Origin: Simmondsia chinensis
Taxonomy: Eukaryota; Streptophyta; Magnoliopsida; Caryophyllales; Simmondsiaceae
Assembly: GCA_018398585.1 (NCBI GenBank)
Contig: JAGTTD010000001.1
Location: forward strand, 36,285,938 to 36,349,937
Reading direction: 5' to 3'
Length of the DNA: 64,000 nucleotides
The notes under the pieces are model-generated. The model saw nothing but the letters and a program-made list of their open reading frames with translations, searched no databases and was not told the origin of the DNA. This document shows, piece by piece, positions 11,439-22,420 of this stretch. Within the stretch, counting starts at the first letter, position 1, and the number at the start of each line of letters is the position of its first letter. The position numbers were made by a program, and so were the translations under genes.

Positions 11439-13612
11439 TGTTAGGAACAGTGTCCTGAAATCCATATTTATTCTGAATATATTATTTTAATTAATAAATA
11501 AAATTGAAGTTTCAGTCGTTGCCTAATTAAATTTGTGTATGTGAGCATTTATACTGCATGTGATTTTCTTTTGGGAGACATCCATGAGATGGGTGTAGTC
11601 CTCAGACTGCAATTTACACGTTTGTTCTAAGTGGTTTATGAGACTAAGCCACAGATAGACTTGGAACAAATGGTATGGATTATTGTTTGAAAGACTCGTA
11701 GTCGAAGACAAGTTTGGACCACTTGTATGTTAAGACTATAACGTGACACTTTAGATGGCTTGTCTTGGTCATGTGGATGGAGATCCAAAAGTGTTAAGTT
11801 AGTGTGTTTAATAAGATTGACACACTGAGTTGGACCATGTGGGTTACTTATTTCTAGACTACTATCGAAGATGAGTGATTCACGTTGTACTGTTTGAACG
11901 ACGACTCTAAATCCTGAGGGTATTCTGGACTTGTGCATGGAGCGTTAGTTACTTTGGTGTACTATAAGTAAGGTCTAACCGAATGACTGAAATCCCACGT
12001 ACATTGGGTAGCAGCGTGAAGTGTGACAAGGATCAGGTATTCAATAGGGAATCTACAGTCTCTTATGAGATACAGATGTCCCCTTAGTTGATTTGCAAAT
12101 ATTTGAATAGTTCGAAAACTTTGGCCAAAGTATTCTAAATGTTTGACATTTGGAATTTATATTGTGAATATGTTCAAGTATAAATGAATTATTCAGTGAA
12201 AGGCGAGTCGGTAACTAATGGAGAAGCTGTGAGAAGGATAATGGTAGTGGTTATATTTATCCTTTGTCATGGACATCTAGTGGAGGGGTTGTTGTCATCA
12301 ATACAGTCCATTAGGGAGATATCGAATAAATAATTTAAGTCTGGAGTGCAGTTAGATTTAAATTGTCTCTGAGGTCCTTGCGCAAGCCTCTGTATTTATT
12401 GGCATTGGAAAAATATTAAAGAATTTATGAGATGAATTATTTATCCATAAGATGGGTAAATTAATTTTGCCAAACATTATTCTTGAGATGAATAAAAAAA
12501 ATTTAAAATTATAAAATAAAATAATTTTGAAAATTAAAGTTCATAAGATGAATTTTTACATGTAGGAAGCAAAGCAAAAAAAAAAAAAAAAAAAGAAAAA
12601 AAGGGACGAAAATTGCACAAGGCTGGCAATCCGGGTGCTCACGGATCGACTAACGTCGCGCGCTAGTAGGCCCTTACGCTATCCGTGTGAGCACGGGCGG
12701 GCCAATCGTGGCCTGCCACATGTCACGCAAATCCAAAAAAAGGGCACAATTTTAACAGGGTAAAACACTGCGTTTTACCTATTTTTAAAACGAAAACGGT
12801 GCGTTTTGATTTTAATTGCTCGCATCCCACATCAAAAAATTAGTTTTTTTTTTTTGCTCCGGTAATTCCATAAATAGAAGGGCTTATTCCGAGGTTTGGC
12901 ATTGGAGTTGAAATATTTCTTTAGGGTTTCTGAAACTGTTTCGGAGATCCAATTGGAGAGAAAAATTTCCGTTGAATTTTTTTTTCCTCAATTTAATATT
13001 TTTTGGAGCCACCCTCCAAGCAGTTCGAGGTCATTGCGTAGAAAGTCTCGAGGTCTCAATTTTGAAGAATATTATTGTCTTTCTGGTTTTTCTTTTATTT
13101 AAGCAATTTCAGGTATGTTATTCTTTCTTTATTCTTTTTTGCTTTTCTATTTATTTGTAGTATTCGTTATTATACCTGTTTAAGTTTATGTATTGTTATG
13201 AATGTATTAGAGTAAAAAGCTTGTAAATCTAAATTATGAATTTAGATTTGTTGATTTAAATTATGAATTTAAGTAAGTAAATTTAAAATTAAGAATTTTA
13301 AATCGACCCTAGGTTTAGAGTTATGAATTCTAAACCTATTCTACTGCGTAGTCTTTAGGGAGAATTTTTGAAATTCATCCCAACAACCGGTATTAGGGCA
13401 AAGGTTTTATAGAGATAAACCTATTCCTGGGAACTCTCGCACGTGAGGTGTCTCGAAGCGTGACTCTTTGACTGGGGGCTTAGGTAGAGAGAAGAGTCTC
13501 CTACCCTAAGTGCTCTAATAGGTGCCTATTGTTGTTACCATAGTTGAGAACTGTGAACCTAATAGTCGGCATCATAGTTCATTTTCCACAAAATTTTTAT
13601 GTTTTCCCAACA
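11439..13612 (+). mobile_element. Copia LTR-leader deletion derivative, 2174 bp, nested in reverse transcriptase
   Basis: A full plus-strand LTR (11439-13385) starts TGTTAGGAACAG and ends ATCCCAACA. It is followed by a primer-site-like CGGTATTAGGGC at 13388 and about 190 bases of leader. The last roughly 30 bases (AATTTTTATGTTTTCCCAACA, about 13592-13612) resemble the LTR end again. CAAGA at 11434-11438 is repeated at 13613-13617. The simplest reading is an insertion whose body and nearly all of its 3' LTR were removed by illegitimate recombination, leaving both outer ends intact. The TATA box is near 12870 (CCATAAATAGAAG). An A-tract lies near 12573-12592 and a GC-rich inverted repeat at 12631-12697. 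Confidence 0.85.
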
Positions 13613-13617
13613 CAAGA

Positions 13618-14190
13618 TGCTTATTTAAGTCTACAAATAGACTTTCTCAATGTGAATACTATATACTCCTGACTCTCTCCAACATACTTTTCTGGTTGTA
13701 TCATATACATAATTTTCTAAAGATGACCATTTAGAGAATGTCGTCTTAACTTATCTCATGATAATGCAATATAATGGACAAGAGTATCCTTATAGACTTA
13801 AGTATAGAATCTAGCTAAAAGGTCTCATCAAAGACGATTCCTTCCTTTATGGCATAACCCACTACCATCATTCTAGCCTGGAAGGTCTCACCTTTCTCGT
13901 CCACCCAACTCTTTATTCTTTTAGATCCATTCAGATCCAATCTTATGGAATTTATGTCTTTCAACGCCTTTACAAGATCCCACACATAGTTAAAATACAA
14001 TTATTCTGACTTAGCTTTTATTGCCCTGACCAATTGGTCTACATGTTTATTCTTAAGAGTTTCATTGTAGTCCAAAGGATCACATTTATTATCATGCTCA
14101 ACCGTTAGGACTGAAGACATGAATCTATCAGGTGTCCCTGACCATTCACCCACTACATCAAAGTTTCTCATGTACTTAGTGTAACATTAA
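13618..14190 (-). pseudogene. Copia reverse transcriptase fragment (first half)
   Basis: The minus strand encodes KSWVDEKGETFQARMMVVGY then EGIVFDETF and LKSIRILLSI, the conserved start of copia reverse transcriptase. It runs on into a decayed LEN-VY...SIC-LK-AS stretch up to the nested element at 13612. Several stops interrupt it. An upstream region near 14100-14180 still resembles the integrase-to-reverse-transcriptase linker. Confidence 0.85.
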
Positions 14191-14459
14191 CCTAGTTGAA
14201 GATATATCTAATGTATCATCTAAACTCTAAGTTGTATCATGATATTGAGATACATCATCTTATATTATCAATTTATCTAACACAAGCCATCTACTGTTCA
14301 CAATCCAACACTTACATGTATGATGTTGTAACCCAACCAAACTACACAACACTCCCTGTCGGCAGGGTTAAATTGAGATATCAGTAGGGTGAGAACATTT
14401 CTTAATAAATATCTTTTCTTGTAAGCTTTTACTAAAAATATTTAATACACCACACTTCC

Positions 14460-14750
14460 CCTAGCCTCTAAGGTCATACAACATACTCCTCGGGGAGGCT
14501 AATGTAGCACCCCAGTCTAGTGTACACCACTACTTATACATCCATACAAGTCTACAAAGTACTCCATGGCGGCGTGGTCGTACCCATTTTCCTGCACTTC
14601 AGTCTATCTCCTAGAGTTCTAACCTTGAACTTTGTAAACGAACGCCACCTACAGGGAGTAGCGCCCACCTACTCTTCTGCTAGACCAGTAACGGAGGCCA
14701 TAAGCATTCATTTATAGAAGCTCGCTCCCACTTGTTGTTTTCAGTCAAGT
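14460..14750. repeat. First copy of a diverged direct repeat
   Basis: Shared words with 14945-15215, in the same order, include TACTCCATGG-GCGTGG, ACAAGTC-ACAA, GGGAGTAGCG-C and ATCCGCC/ACCTAC followed by AACGGAGGCC. The copies start about 485 bases apart. This segment is GC-richer than its surroundings. Its function is unknown. Confidence 0.7.
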
Positions 14751-14944
14751 GAACCTTTTAATTAAATTTTAGCAAACTAACGAAGTATGGAATCTATCAA
14801 ACCATTCTCTGTGTGTGCATCAATGACCTAACCAATCTACCTGTTACTCTATAGGAGTAGGATTATAGCGAGTTATCAATGAGGTGATAGCTATTCTAAA
14901 TTAAAATGTTTCCTAAACCTAATTAACTCACCGTTCCTACCTTG

Positions 14945-15215
14945 GCCTCGAAGATAATATCACATTGCTCCCTAGGAGACTAACATACTTAGTCAAGTGT
15001 ATACCATTACCTAGATATTGGTACAAGTCGACAAGATACTCCATGGCAGCGTGGCGCATCTGTTTTTCCGTACCTTTATCTATCCTATAAAAGTATAACC
15101 CTATATTCTATAAACAAACGCCCCTCCCCGGGAGTAGCGGCTATCCGCCGTACTATTAAATCGGCAATGGAGGCCGTTAAAATTCAACTCCTGAACTTCG
15201 CTTCCACTTGAAATT
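14945..15215. repeat. Second copy of the diverged direct repeat
   Basis: It matches 14460-14750 along its length with many substitutions. It keeps the block TACTCCATGGCAGCGTGG (14460 copy: TACTCCATGGCGGCGTGG), the GGGAGTAGCGGC block and the GGCAATGGAGGCC block. Confidence 0.7.
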
Positions 15216-16377
15216 TTAAATGGCAGACTTTCTTTTTCATTTGATTATCTCATAATCATTATTAGAATCACTTTCTAAATTTTATTTAACTATTAAATAA
15301 TATCCTAATCATATTATATTTTTTTAATTATCCAACCTATGTAATTTAATCTCATTAGATATTTTATGAGAATTTTCTTTTCAAATAATTCAACTATTGA
15401 ATTTTCTAATCTCATTAGATCTATTTGAAAAAAAATTTCTGCTCAATGAAATCAAATATTTCATAAAGTTGCATATTTAAATAGCTTTCTAACTTTATTC
15501 ATATCACACATAATATTTAACCCATTTAAGTAATATTACACATGTGAATAAAATTTAATAAGTATTGTGCTATTAAACTTTTTTTATTAATGTTACTTAA
15601 GGCCTAAAAGAGGTTGGAATAATTAAAGACTTTTCTGAATACATTTAGAAATGATTATCATATAATCTTTATTAGAGTCTCATTCTAATTAATTATTTAA
15701 TTATTAAAAAATTTTCATTTCAGTGCTGACATCAGTGTTGACGTCGCTAAATTCAGCCTCGACTACGCTGACATCAACACATCAGATTTTTTTAAATAAA
15801 TAAATTAAATTTTTTAGATCTAAATCTCATTAGATCAAATATTTTTTCTTACTTAACCAAATATCTAATCTTATTAAACGCTCAATGCAATGTTGTATAT
15901 ATCTAAATCATTCAACTATTTGAATACCTAACCATTAGATTATTTAAAATTATATTTCCACTAATTTTGTTATTTATTGATCATAATCATATTAAAACAA
16001 CTAAATTATCTAATCTCATTAGATAATATATGAAATAATTAAACAAGTAGTGAAAATCTAACTTTCATAATTAAATCTTGTCATGATTGAACATTGATGA
16101 ATACAATCTATTAATCGAGATTTTAAACTATTTAAAATATTCAATTAAAATGGGATTAATTGACCTAGCTACTAATTAACCTAACTCTGATGCCAATTGT
16201 TGGGTACACAGTTCTCCAACTATGATCATAACAAAAGGCACCTATAAGAGCACTCAGTGTACGAGACTCTTCTCACTATCTAAGCCCCCAGGTGGAGAGT
16301 CATGCTTCGTGACATCTCATGTGCGAGAGTTTCTAGGAATAGGATTATTTCTGTAGATCCCTTTGCTCTAATATCAA

Positions 16378-17663
16378 TGGCTAAGACAAATTTTAAAAAT
16401 TTTCCCTAATTTAATTAAATTAATGCAGCGGAAGGTTTAAAATTCTTAATTTTAAACCTAGAGTTGATTTAAAATTCATAATTTAAAATCTATAGATTTA
16501 ACTTCCTAATTTAAATCTATAGGCCTCTTCTCTAATACATTCATAATAATAACATAAACTTATATCAGGCATAACAAAAGAAGTTGTAAATAAACATGAA
16601 AGCAAAAACTTGAAAGAGAAGGAAAGAAGAACATATCCGGATTTGCTCCAAATTAAGAATACCAGAAGACTAATAACATCTCCTCAAAAAGTCGAGAAAT
16701 CGAGACCCAGCGGCCTTCTACGCAATGACCTCGAAACGCTAGGAGAGTGGGCTCCGAAAAAATATTAAACTTTGAGAAAAGAAAATTTTCAAAATAAATT
16801 TTCCTCTTCCACTAGATCTCCGAAAGTCAATACTTTCAGAAACCTTTAATTTTAAATTCTAAATTGAATGCCAAACCTTTGGAATGGATACCTTTATATA
16901 TAGTAATGCACCAGAGGGAAAACAAGCAATTATTTCGATGTGGGATTCGCCAGTATAAGACAAAATGCAACGTTTCATAACGAAACGAAGTCAAAACGCT
17001 ACGTTTCATCTAGAATTAATTGGTATGCTTGTGAAACAACTTAGGGGACATCCTAATGTCATAGACTCCTAGTAAAATATCTGTTCTCGCTACACTTCAT
17101 GTAATTACCCAATGAATGTAAGATTTCAGTTACATGTTGTAACCTAATCCTTTTAGCACATCAAAGCAACTAACATTACATGCACTAGTTCAAACATTTT
17201 CATGGATTTAGAGTTATTGTATAAACAGAATAAAATGAGTTGCTTATTTTTGACAGTAGCACAGATACAAGCAAATCACGTGGTCTAATTCAGTGTAACA
17301 ATCTAATTAAAGTACACAAACATAACATTTTGGATCACCATCCATAAAACCAATACAAGTTATCTAAATGTTATATTATAGTCTGAGCAGACAAGTAGTC
17401 AAAACTTGTCACTGACTACGAATTAACTTTGACAACATATCACTAATTTAATTTAAGTATCCGTGGCTCAATCTCATTGACCATTTAAACCAAACATGAC
17501 ACGTCACCTTGGACTACATTTATCTTATGAAACATTTGAAAAAAACATTCACATGTATATTTGACTCATAAAAACATAATCAATCATTAAATAAATAAAA
17601 CAACTTTATTTAATTAACATTTCAAACTAAATAATTGGGTTTTTCAAGACACTAATTCCAACA
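16378..17663 (-). repeat. 5' LTR of the minus-strand copia, with U3 deletion
   Basis: On the minus strand it starts TGTTGGAATTAGTGTCTTG at 17663 and ends CTTAGCCA at 16378, directly before the primer-binding site. It is about 550 bases shorter than its partner: at AATTCTAG (about 17008-17016) the sequence jumps from mid-U3 to just upstream of the promoter. A TATA box (TATATATAAAGG on the minus strand) lies near 16890. Confidence 0.85.
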
Positions 17664-17668
17664 ACATC

Positions 17669-20428
17669 TAGTTTCCAAATCCATCTAAACAATATTTTGT
17701 TTCCATCTTCCCAAGTGAGATTATGGGATAACCAACAAGTTGATTTAATTGAAAATTCCTCATTCGTTGTGACACCCCACCAAAAACTATCATCCCTATG
17801 CCTGTATGGGATAGGAGTACCCAAAAATGGAGGCAAAAGTTTTCTCAGAATGATTCTTTTGAAATCATTAACTTTCCATCTTCTTCTATCCATGAAATCA
17901 ACTGCTTTCAAGTGATGATCCTTGTACAGATGATCATCGTCTATGAAATCGGCTAACAGTACAAGGGTACGCCGAGCATCAAAGAAAAAGGAGATACGAC
18001 ATCCGTCTCCTACCAGCAATTTGAGTCCTTCACTAATAAGGTCACAACAAGCCACAATGTTTTTCCAAGCCCAAGAGTCCTTTTGTTTGGTCATATAGTC
18101 ATAAAAATCGTGATGTTGCCAATGCTTAGCTCTCATTAATTAGGCCCAAAGGTTATCAGAGTTCCGAATCACCCAAGTTTATACAAAAAGACTTTATTTA
18201 TTGCGGACATACACTATAAGCCAAGGGTGCCCACACCTTCCAGCTGAAAAATCGTATCCCAGGTAATCATGGCCCGAAAGTGACTTTAAATTATACTGCT
18301 TTGTATGGGCCGGAAGTTACTCCAAATTAGGCTAAATCAGGATATTGGCCTTATAGGGAGTTTTTGTAACCTCTCATCTTGAATTCCCCCGAAGGCTTCC
18401 TTGCTTGGTCTTCCGCCAACTAGGGGACAACCAAGATACCGATCAAAATCGAATGACATACTCATTAAATTTTTTTTTTTAATATGATGTCTCAAACAAA
18501 ATGACACACTTTTAGAGAAAACTATTGGTCGGGACTTATGATAATTCACAAGTTGATCTAATTGGGAACAATAATGATCTACTAAGGACTTGAGAAGACA
18601 ACATAATTTTATTGAAGCTTGACAAACAAAAGGTTGTCATCTACAAAAAATAGACAAGGAATTACCGGGACAACACGAGAGACAAGAAATCCCCAAGCTC
18701 TTGTTTTCCAAATCTATGCTATACTGGATTGCCTCATGCGCACCTCAATGCAAAGGATAAATAAATACAAATATAGGGGTCACCCTGCCTTAGATTTGTA
18801 GACGGTCTAAACCATGGAATAGCTTGATCATTGATTAATAACGAATAAGAAACATACGAGATGTGCTGCATAATACAGTTGACTCACTTCATGAAAAATC
18901 CTAGTTTCAAGAGCATCTCTTTGAGAAAATTCAATCAATTTTGTCATACGACTTTTCCATATCTACCTTTAAGGCCACCCATCCTTTTTTACCTTACTTT
19001 TGATGAAAGACTGCTATTATTTCATGAGCAATAAGGATATTATCATGAATCGATTTACCCAAAATAAAACCGCCTTGGGAAAGGTTAACAAGATCTAATG
19101 ACAGCGGTCAAAGCTTATTAGCTAAAACATTTGCAATAAGCCATCCAGTACTAGGAATTTATAAGGATTCATTTGAAATAGGGCTAATCGGAATTCCTCC
19201 CCCGATACCTCTTTGGTAAGGACTCATTCATATCTCTAGAAACCATTGGCCGGATGTTATCCAGAAGAATTGTCCTATTTAAATTAGAAGAATGATACCT
19301 TCTACTAAATTTTTCCTCAATCAAAGAACAAATACTTGCTAGATCATCAACCCAACTAGAACAATCTCTTAATCTAATAGTTCGTTTTCTGCTTTTTTGA
19401 CTTTGTTAACTAACTGAAAGTACTTAGAATTATAATCACAATCAACCAACCACTTTTTATGATAGAGCAGCTCTGATATTTCTTCTTATAATGAAGAGAA
19501 TTCGATGTTGTAATAAGTTGGTTGAGCCTTTTTCACTTAGCATACAACTAGGGATTAGTGGCTAGAAGATCCTTTAAATGTTTTATTTTACTTCCATTTA
19601 TACCTAGCTGTAGATTAATGTTGGGCCCTAGATTTCGCATTAGATCTTTGATGCCTCTTTTGACATAATGGAGTTTCTGAGCACAACAATACATTTTAGG
19701 TCCATTAAAATGACGATTCCAAACTGACGAAACCAAAACTCAAACCTTATAATTAGAGACACATATAGTGCCAAATATCATAGGGGACGCTTTACCCTAT
19801 TTCGATGGACCGGTATCAACCCAAAGAGGACTGTGGTAAAAATGGAGAAGTTTCCATTGTGAGTCACTACTTGGGGATAAATTCGTGTCCAAGAATTATA
19901 AACTAAACATCGTCAAGATGAACCATACACTAGAATTTAACAAATTCATCTTCTAGTTATACGGGATTCCATCCCAAGGGGGTCTAGAGGATCCATATCA
20001 AAACTTAATGCCCTAAGCTTCTCAATTCGAGAAGACCAAACAAAAAACCCCCAATTATATTCTAGACTTAATAACTCATTCATATCCCTTGTCAAACTAA
20101 AGGAAAAATATTCATGACCTAATCTCCCTAATATATGCCCAAAAGGAATCCTTCTCTTCTTCCTGAGTCTGAGCGTATAAAAAGATCAACCTAAACTCTA
20201 CATATTTAACTAGATCAATCACTTTGATACAAAATAGTCTATTGGACTTGAATAACACTTAAATATTACGATGAACATGGTTCCAAAACAACCAAATACC
20301 CCCTAAATGATTCAGAGAGGAGTAAAATCGAACATTTGGAAACCAAATATGAATCAACCTATATGACTAGGGGGTTCTGTCGTCAAAATTTATAGACAAC
20401 ATACATCGGTCTGTAGTTTTAATTTGAG
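17669..20428 (-). pseudogene. L1 LINE fragment: endonuclease part, reverse transcriptase, zinc-binding start
   Basis: On the minus strand, reverse transcriptase is marked by WVALKVDMEKSYDKID near 18925-18975, LRQGDPL-like residues near 18775 and the active-site FVDDNLLF near 18625-18650, followed by LGCPLVGGRPSK near 18415. From 18136 down an open stretch begins MRAKHWQHH, includes WAWKNIVACCDLISEGLKLL and FWWGVTTNEEFSIKS, and ends in IWKLDV at the copia junction. The last dozen residues of that open frame are LTR sequence, not LINE. Endonuclease-like residues (GGIWLFWNHV) lie near 20290. Numerous stops and frame changes are present. Confidence 0.85.
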
Positions 20429-20433
20429 AAGTT

Positions 20434-20778
20434 TGTTAGCAGATAGTGTTTATAGAGTACTTAGAATCATGAATTGGCTTCAAGACACAAAGCGAACTAC
20501 TATTCTTAAAACTTATTTATTCTCTCATTGAATAGTCTCGAGGATACAATGAAACTTTATAACAAAGTGAAAGCGAATTAGAGAGAGGATTTTTGGGAAG
20601 TTTACTACAATAGAATGATATGAAAGTTTTTGAATACTATACTCTTGAGAATAAAATGGATATTTATAGTTTTTCAATTATCTTTTAGAAGAGACACATC
20701 TCTTCAAATGAAGAGACACACCTTTTCACAAAAGGACGAAAAAATTTGTCTATTACTTATTTTGAAGATACGTCAACA
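20434..20778 (-). mobile_element. Solo LTR, 345 bp, inside the LINE endonuclease
   Basis: It begins TGTTAGCAG and ends CGTCAACA on the plus strand. AAGTT at 20429-20433 is repeated at 20779-20783. A TATA box is on the minus strand (CTATAAATATCC, about 20659), giving its orientation. Removing the element and one duplication restores LINE endonuclease sequence: the LLRWNMRGVKRVG start near 20840 lies on one side and GGIWLFW on the other. No internal region remains, as expected from LTR-LTR recombination. Confidence 0.85.
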
Positions 20779-20783
20779 AAGTT

Positions 20784-22420
20784 TAACCTCATCATGAATG
20801 CCAACCCTTTTCACTCCCCTCATATTCCAACGTAAAAGCATCCTTATTGTTTAAGCAAAAGTATCCATAAGGAAACAATTATGTCCCCAACTTCCAAAAC
20901 CAACAGATCCTGCCAATTTGAACCAAAACTATGGTGCCGAATCATGAAAATGAAGAATTTAACTTCAAGTTGAAACAACACCAAGCACACAAAGAGAACA
21001 TGGACATTAGGCTAACGTTTATTGGATAGTCACAAAACAAAATCCAACACCATAGCCACATGGAAAAAAGAAACCAAGGTAAGCTCAAATATAAGAGTCA
21101 TAGTCCATATTCCCTCCCTTTGTACAAATTCTCATCCCCTTTTTTTCGATAATTAGGGACATAGTCGTTAAACAAAGCAGGTCACTCGACCAAAGTAAGG
21201 CCTAGGATACCCGTAAAGAAACGGGACCAGAAAAGGACAAGTATAAACAATAGACCAAAACCGAGAAAATGGGGATGCAAAAATGAAATACAAACAAGGC
21301 CAACAAACACTGGAAGACTACAGACGCTAAAACTAAATTAGGAAGTGCTAGAATTAGGCTAGGAGATGAGAATATAGCAGGTAGCCAGGAAGGATGATAG
21401 GTACTAAAGTCAAAAATTATCCTAGGCCATCATTGTAAATTGCTTGATTATAATATAGAATTGTCACCATCAAAGTTCGAACCTAGCTTCTTCCCAATCT
21501 CCCACGTATGCTCCCCCACGAGAAGCTTCTTAGCCGTTATAACTTTTTTGACCCTTTTTTCCCGCCTTCCTCTTTCTACTTTCATTACTCATAGGCTTAG
21601 GTAACCTCTTCGTACTATTTTCGAGTGGCATATCTGTAAGAAATTATTGTAGGCCATGCTTAGCTTGCTCTTTTTTTTCCTGCGCTTTAGAGTTCTATGA
21701 CCCTTTTTAGACAAGCCAACCTTAGGGTCTTGATGACTCGACCCCACTTTCCTCTTTCTCTCCCCAGCCTTGCTAGATTCCTCCATAAACTGCACCGAAG
21801 TACCTCTTAAGGAGCTTCCAACATCATGCGGTTGTCTTTCTAAAGCATGGGGCTCAAAACCCGATGGGAATTCAGGTCCTGAGGACACTGACTCAATGTC
21901 ACTGACAATGTCTAGAGCTTGATTAACTTAAGGAGGTGATTGATCTTGAGGTCCTGGTGATTTGGCTCCACTGTCCTATACCCATGGCAAGAGAAGTGGA
22001 GGGTTCCGGTTGACTTGAGTTTCCTAGATGGATATTGCTGATGGTTGGATTACAAACTGAGTAGAGAAGTGAATGATAGTCGAGTATGGGATTTGAAAGT
22101 CCTAGGACCATCTACCAATAAAAAGACCATCAACTTGTAGCACAATATAACCCACACTGTGCTCAACAATTCTCACATCAAGATTTCCCAACCTACAGCA
22201 AGGCTGCTGGAAATCCTCTTGTAATGGATGACCAGCAGGAGGAAGAGATCCCAAAGTACAACATCAAGCTTATCCCAAATCTAAGTACAGCCTACAGCGG
22301 GGTTGCGGGAAATCCTCCTGCAATGGATGACCATTCTGTATATAAAACATAACAGAAGGGGGGAAAAAAACATTAAAAAAGCGTCATTTTCCAAATCTAA
22401 GTCAAAGGGTCATACCCCTT
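20784..22420 (-). pseudogene. L1 LINE fragment: endonuclease start and ORF1-like tail
   Basis: The minus strand shows LLRWNMRGVKRVG near 20840, typical of the start of plant L1 endonuclease. Upstream there is a proline-, serine- and lysine-rich stretch, open from 21888 to 21589 (MSSGPEFPSGFEPH then KGHRTLKRRKKKSK), as found between ORF1 and the endonuclease. Near 22190-22340 a 45-base segment (CTACAGC...GGAAATCCTC...AATGGATGACCA) is repeated 98 bases apart. The 5' end of the LINE is not defined. Confidence 0.55.

Larger units (their letters stand above)
14191..16377 (-). other. Non-coding 5' internal region of the minus-strand copia
   Basis: No gag, protease or integrase frame could be found. 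The stretch holds two diverged copies of a GC-richer segment (14460-14750 and 14945-15215), an AT-rich part with a recurring hairpin motif (15344-16024), and a 175-base leader (about 16203-16377) matching 13386-13562 in inverted orientation. The minus-strand primer-binding site TTGATATTAGAGC lies at about 16365-16377. A second PBS-like TTGGCATCAGAG lies at about 16190-16202. Confidence 0.6.
9013..17663 (-). mobile_element. Minus-strand Ty1/copia element inserted in the LINE, itself interrupted
   Basis: The element has a 3' LTR at 9013-10848, a decayed internal region, and a 5' LTR at 16378-17663. ACATC occurs at 9008-9012 and again at 17664-17668, and both copies sit in the same codon context of the LINE, which fixes both ends. 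The internal region is short once the nested 11439-13612 piece is removed (about 3.35 kb). I recognise reverse transcriptase but no gag, protease or integrase. RNase H is missing between the YVDD-like box near 11300 and the polypurine tract. It therefore looks like an old deletion derivative or a non-autonomous member. Confidence 0.88.
2998..22420 (-). mobile_element. L1-type LINE, minus strand, split by later insertions
   Basis: Reading on the minus strand, the pieces 20784-22420, 17669-20428, 8122-9007 and possibly 2998-3067 form one non-LTR retrotransposon. The order is an ORF1-like tail, endonuclease, reverse transcriptase, zinc-binding segment and RNase H, then a 3' untranslated part ending in a short A-run (T-run 2998-3005 on the plus strand). 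Reading continues across the inserted elements: the words IWKLDV before the copia at 17663 and the following SSFF...W run after 9012 join in frame once one target duplication is removed. The 5' limit is uncertain; coding similarity fades near 22130-22420. Whether 2998-3067 is the true 3' end is inferred from the A-run and its position beyond the copia at 3073-8116. Confidence 0.75.

Noticed and set aside
14191..16377. CRISPR-like or defence-type repeat array
   Set aside because: The repeats are few, diverged and unevenly spaced, and lie within a plant retrotransposon.
17627..17668. C-terminal residues of the LINE frame ending in VVGISVLKNPII
   Set aside because: These codons lie in the copia LTR after the target duplication; the open frame runs on by chance.
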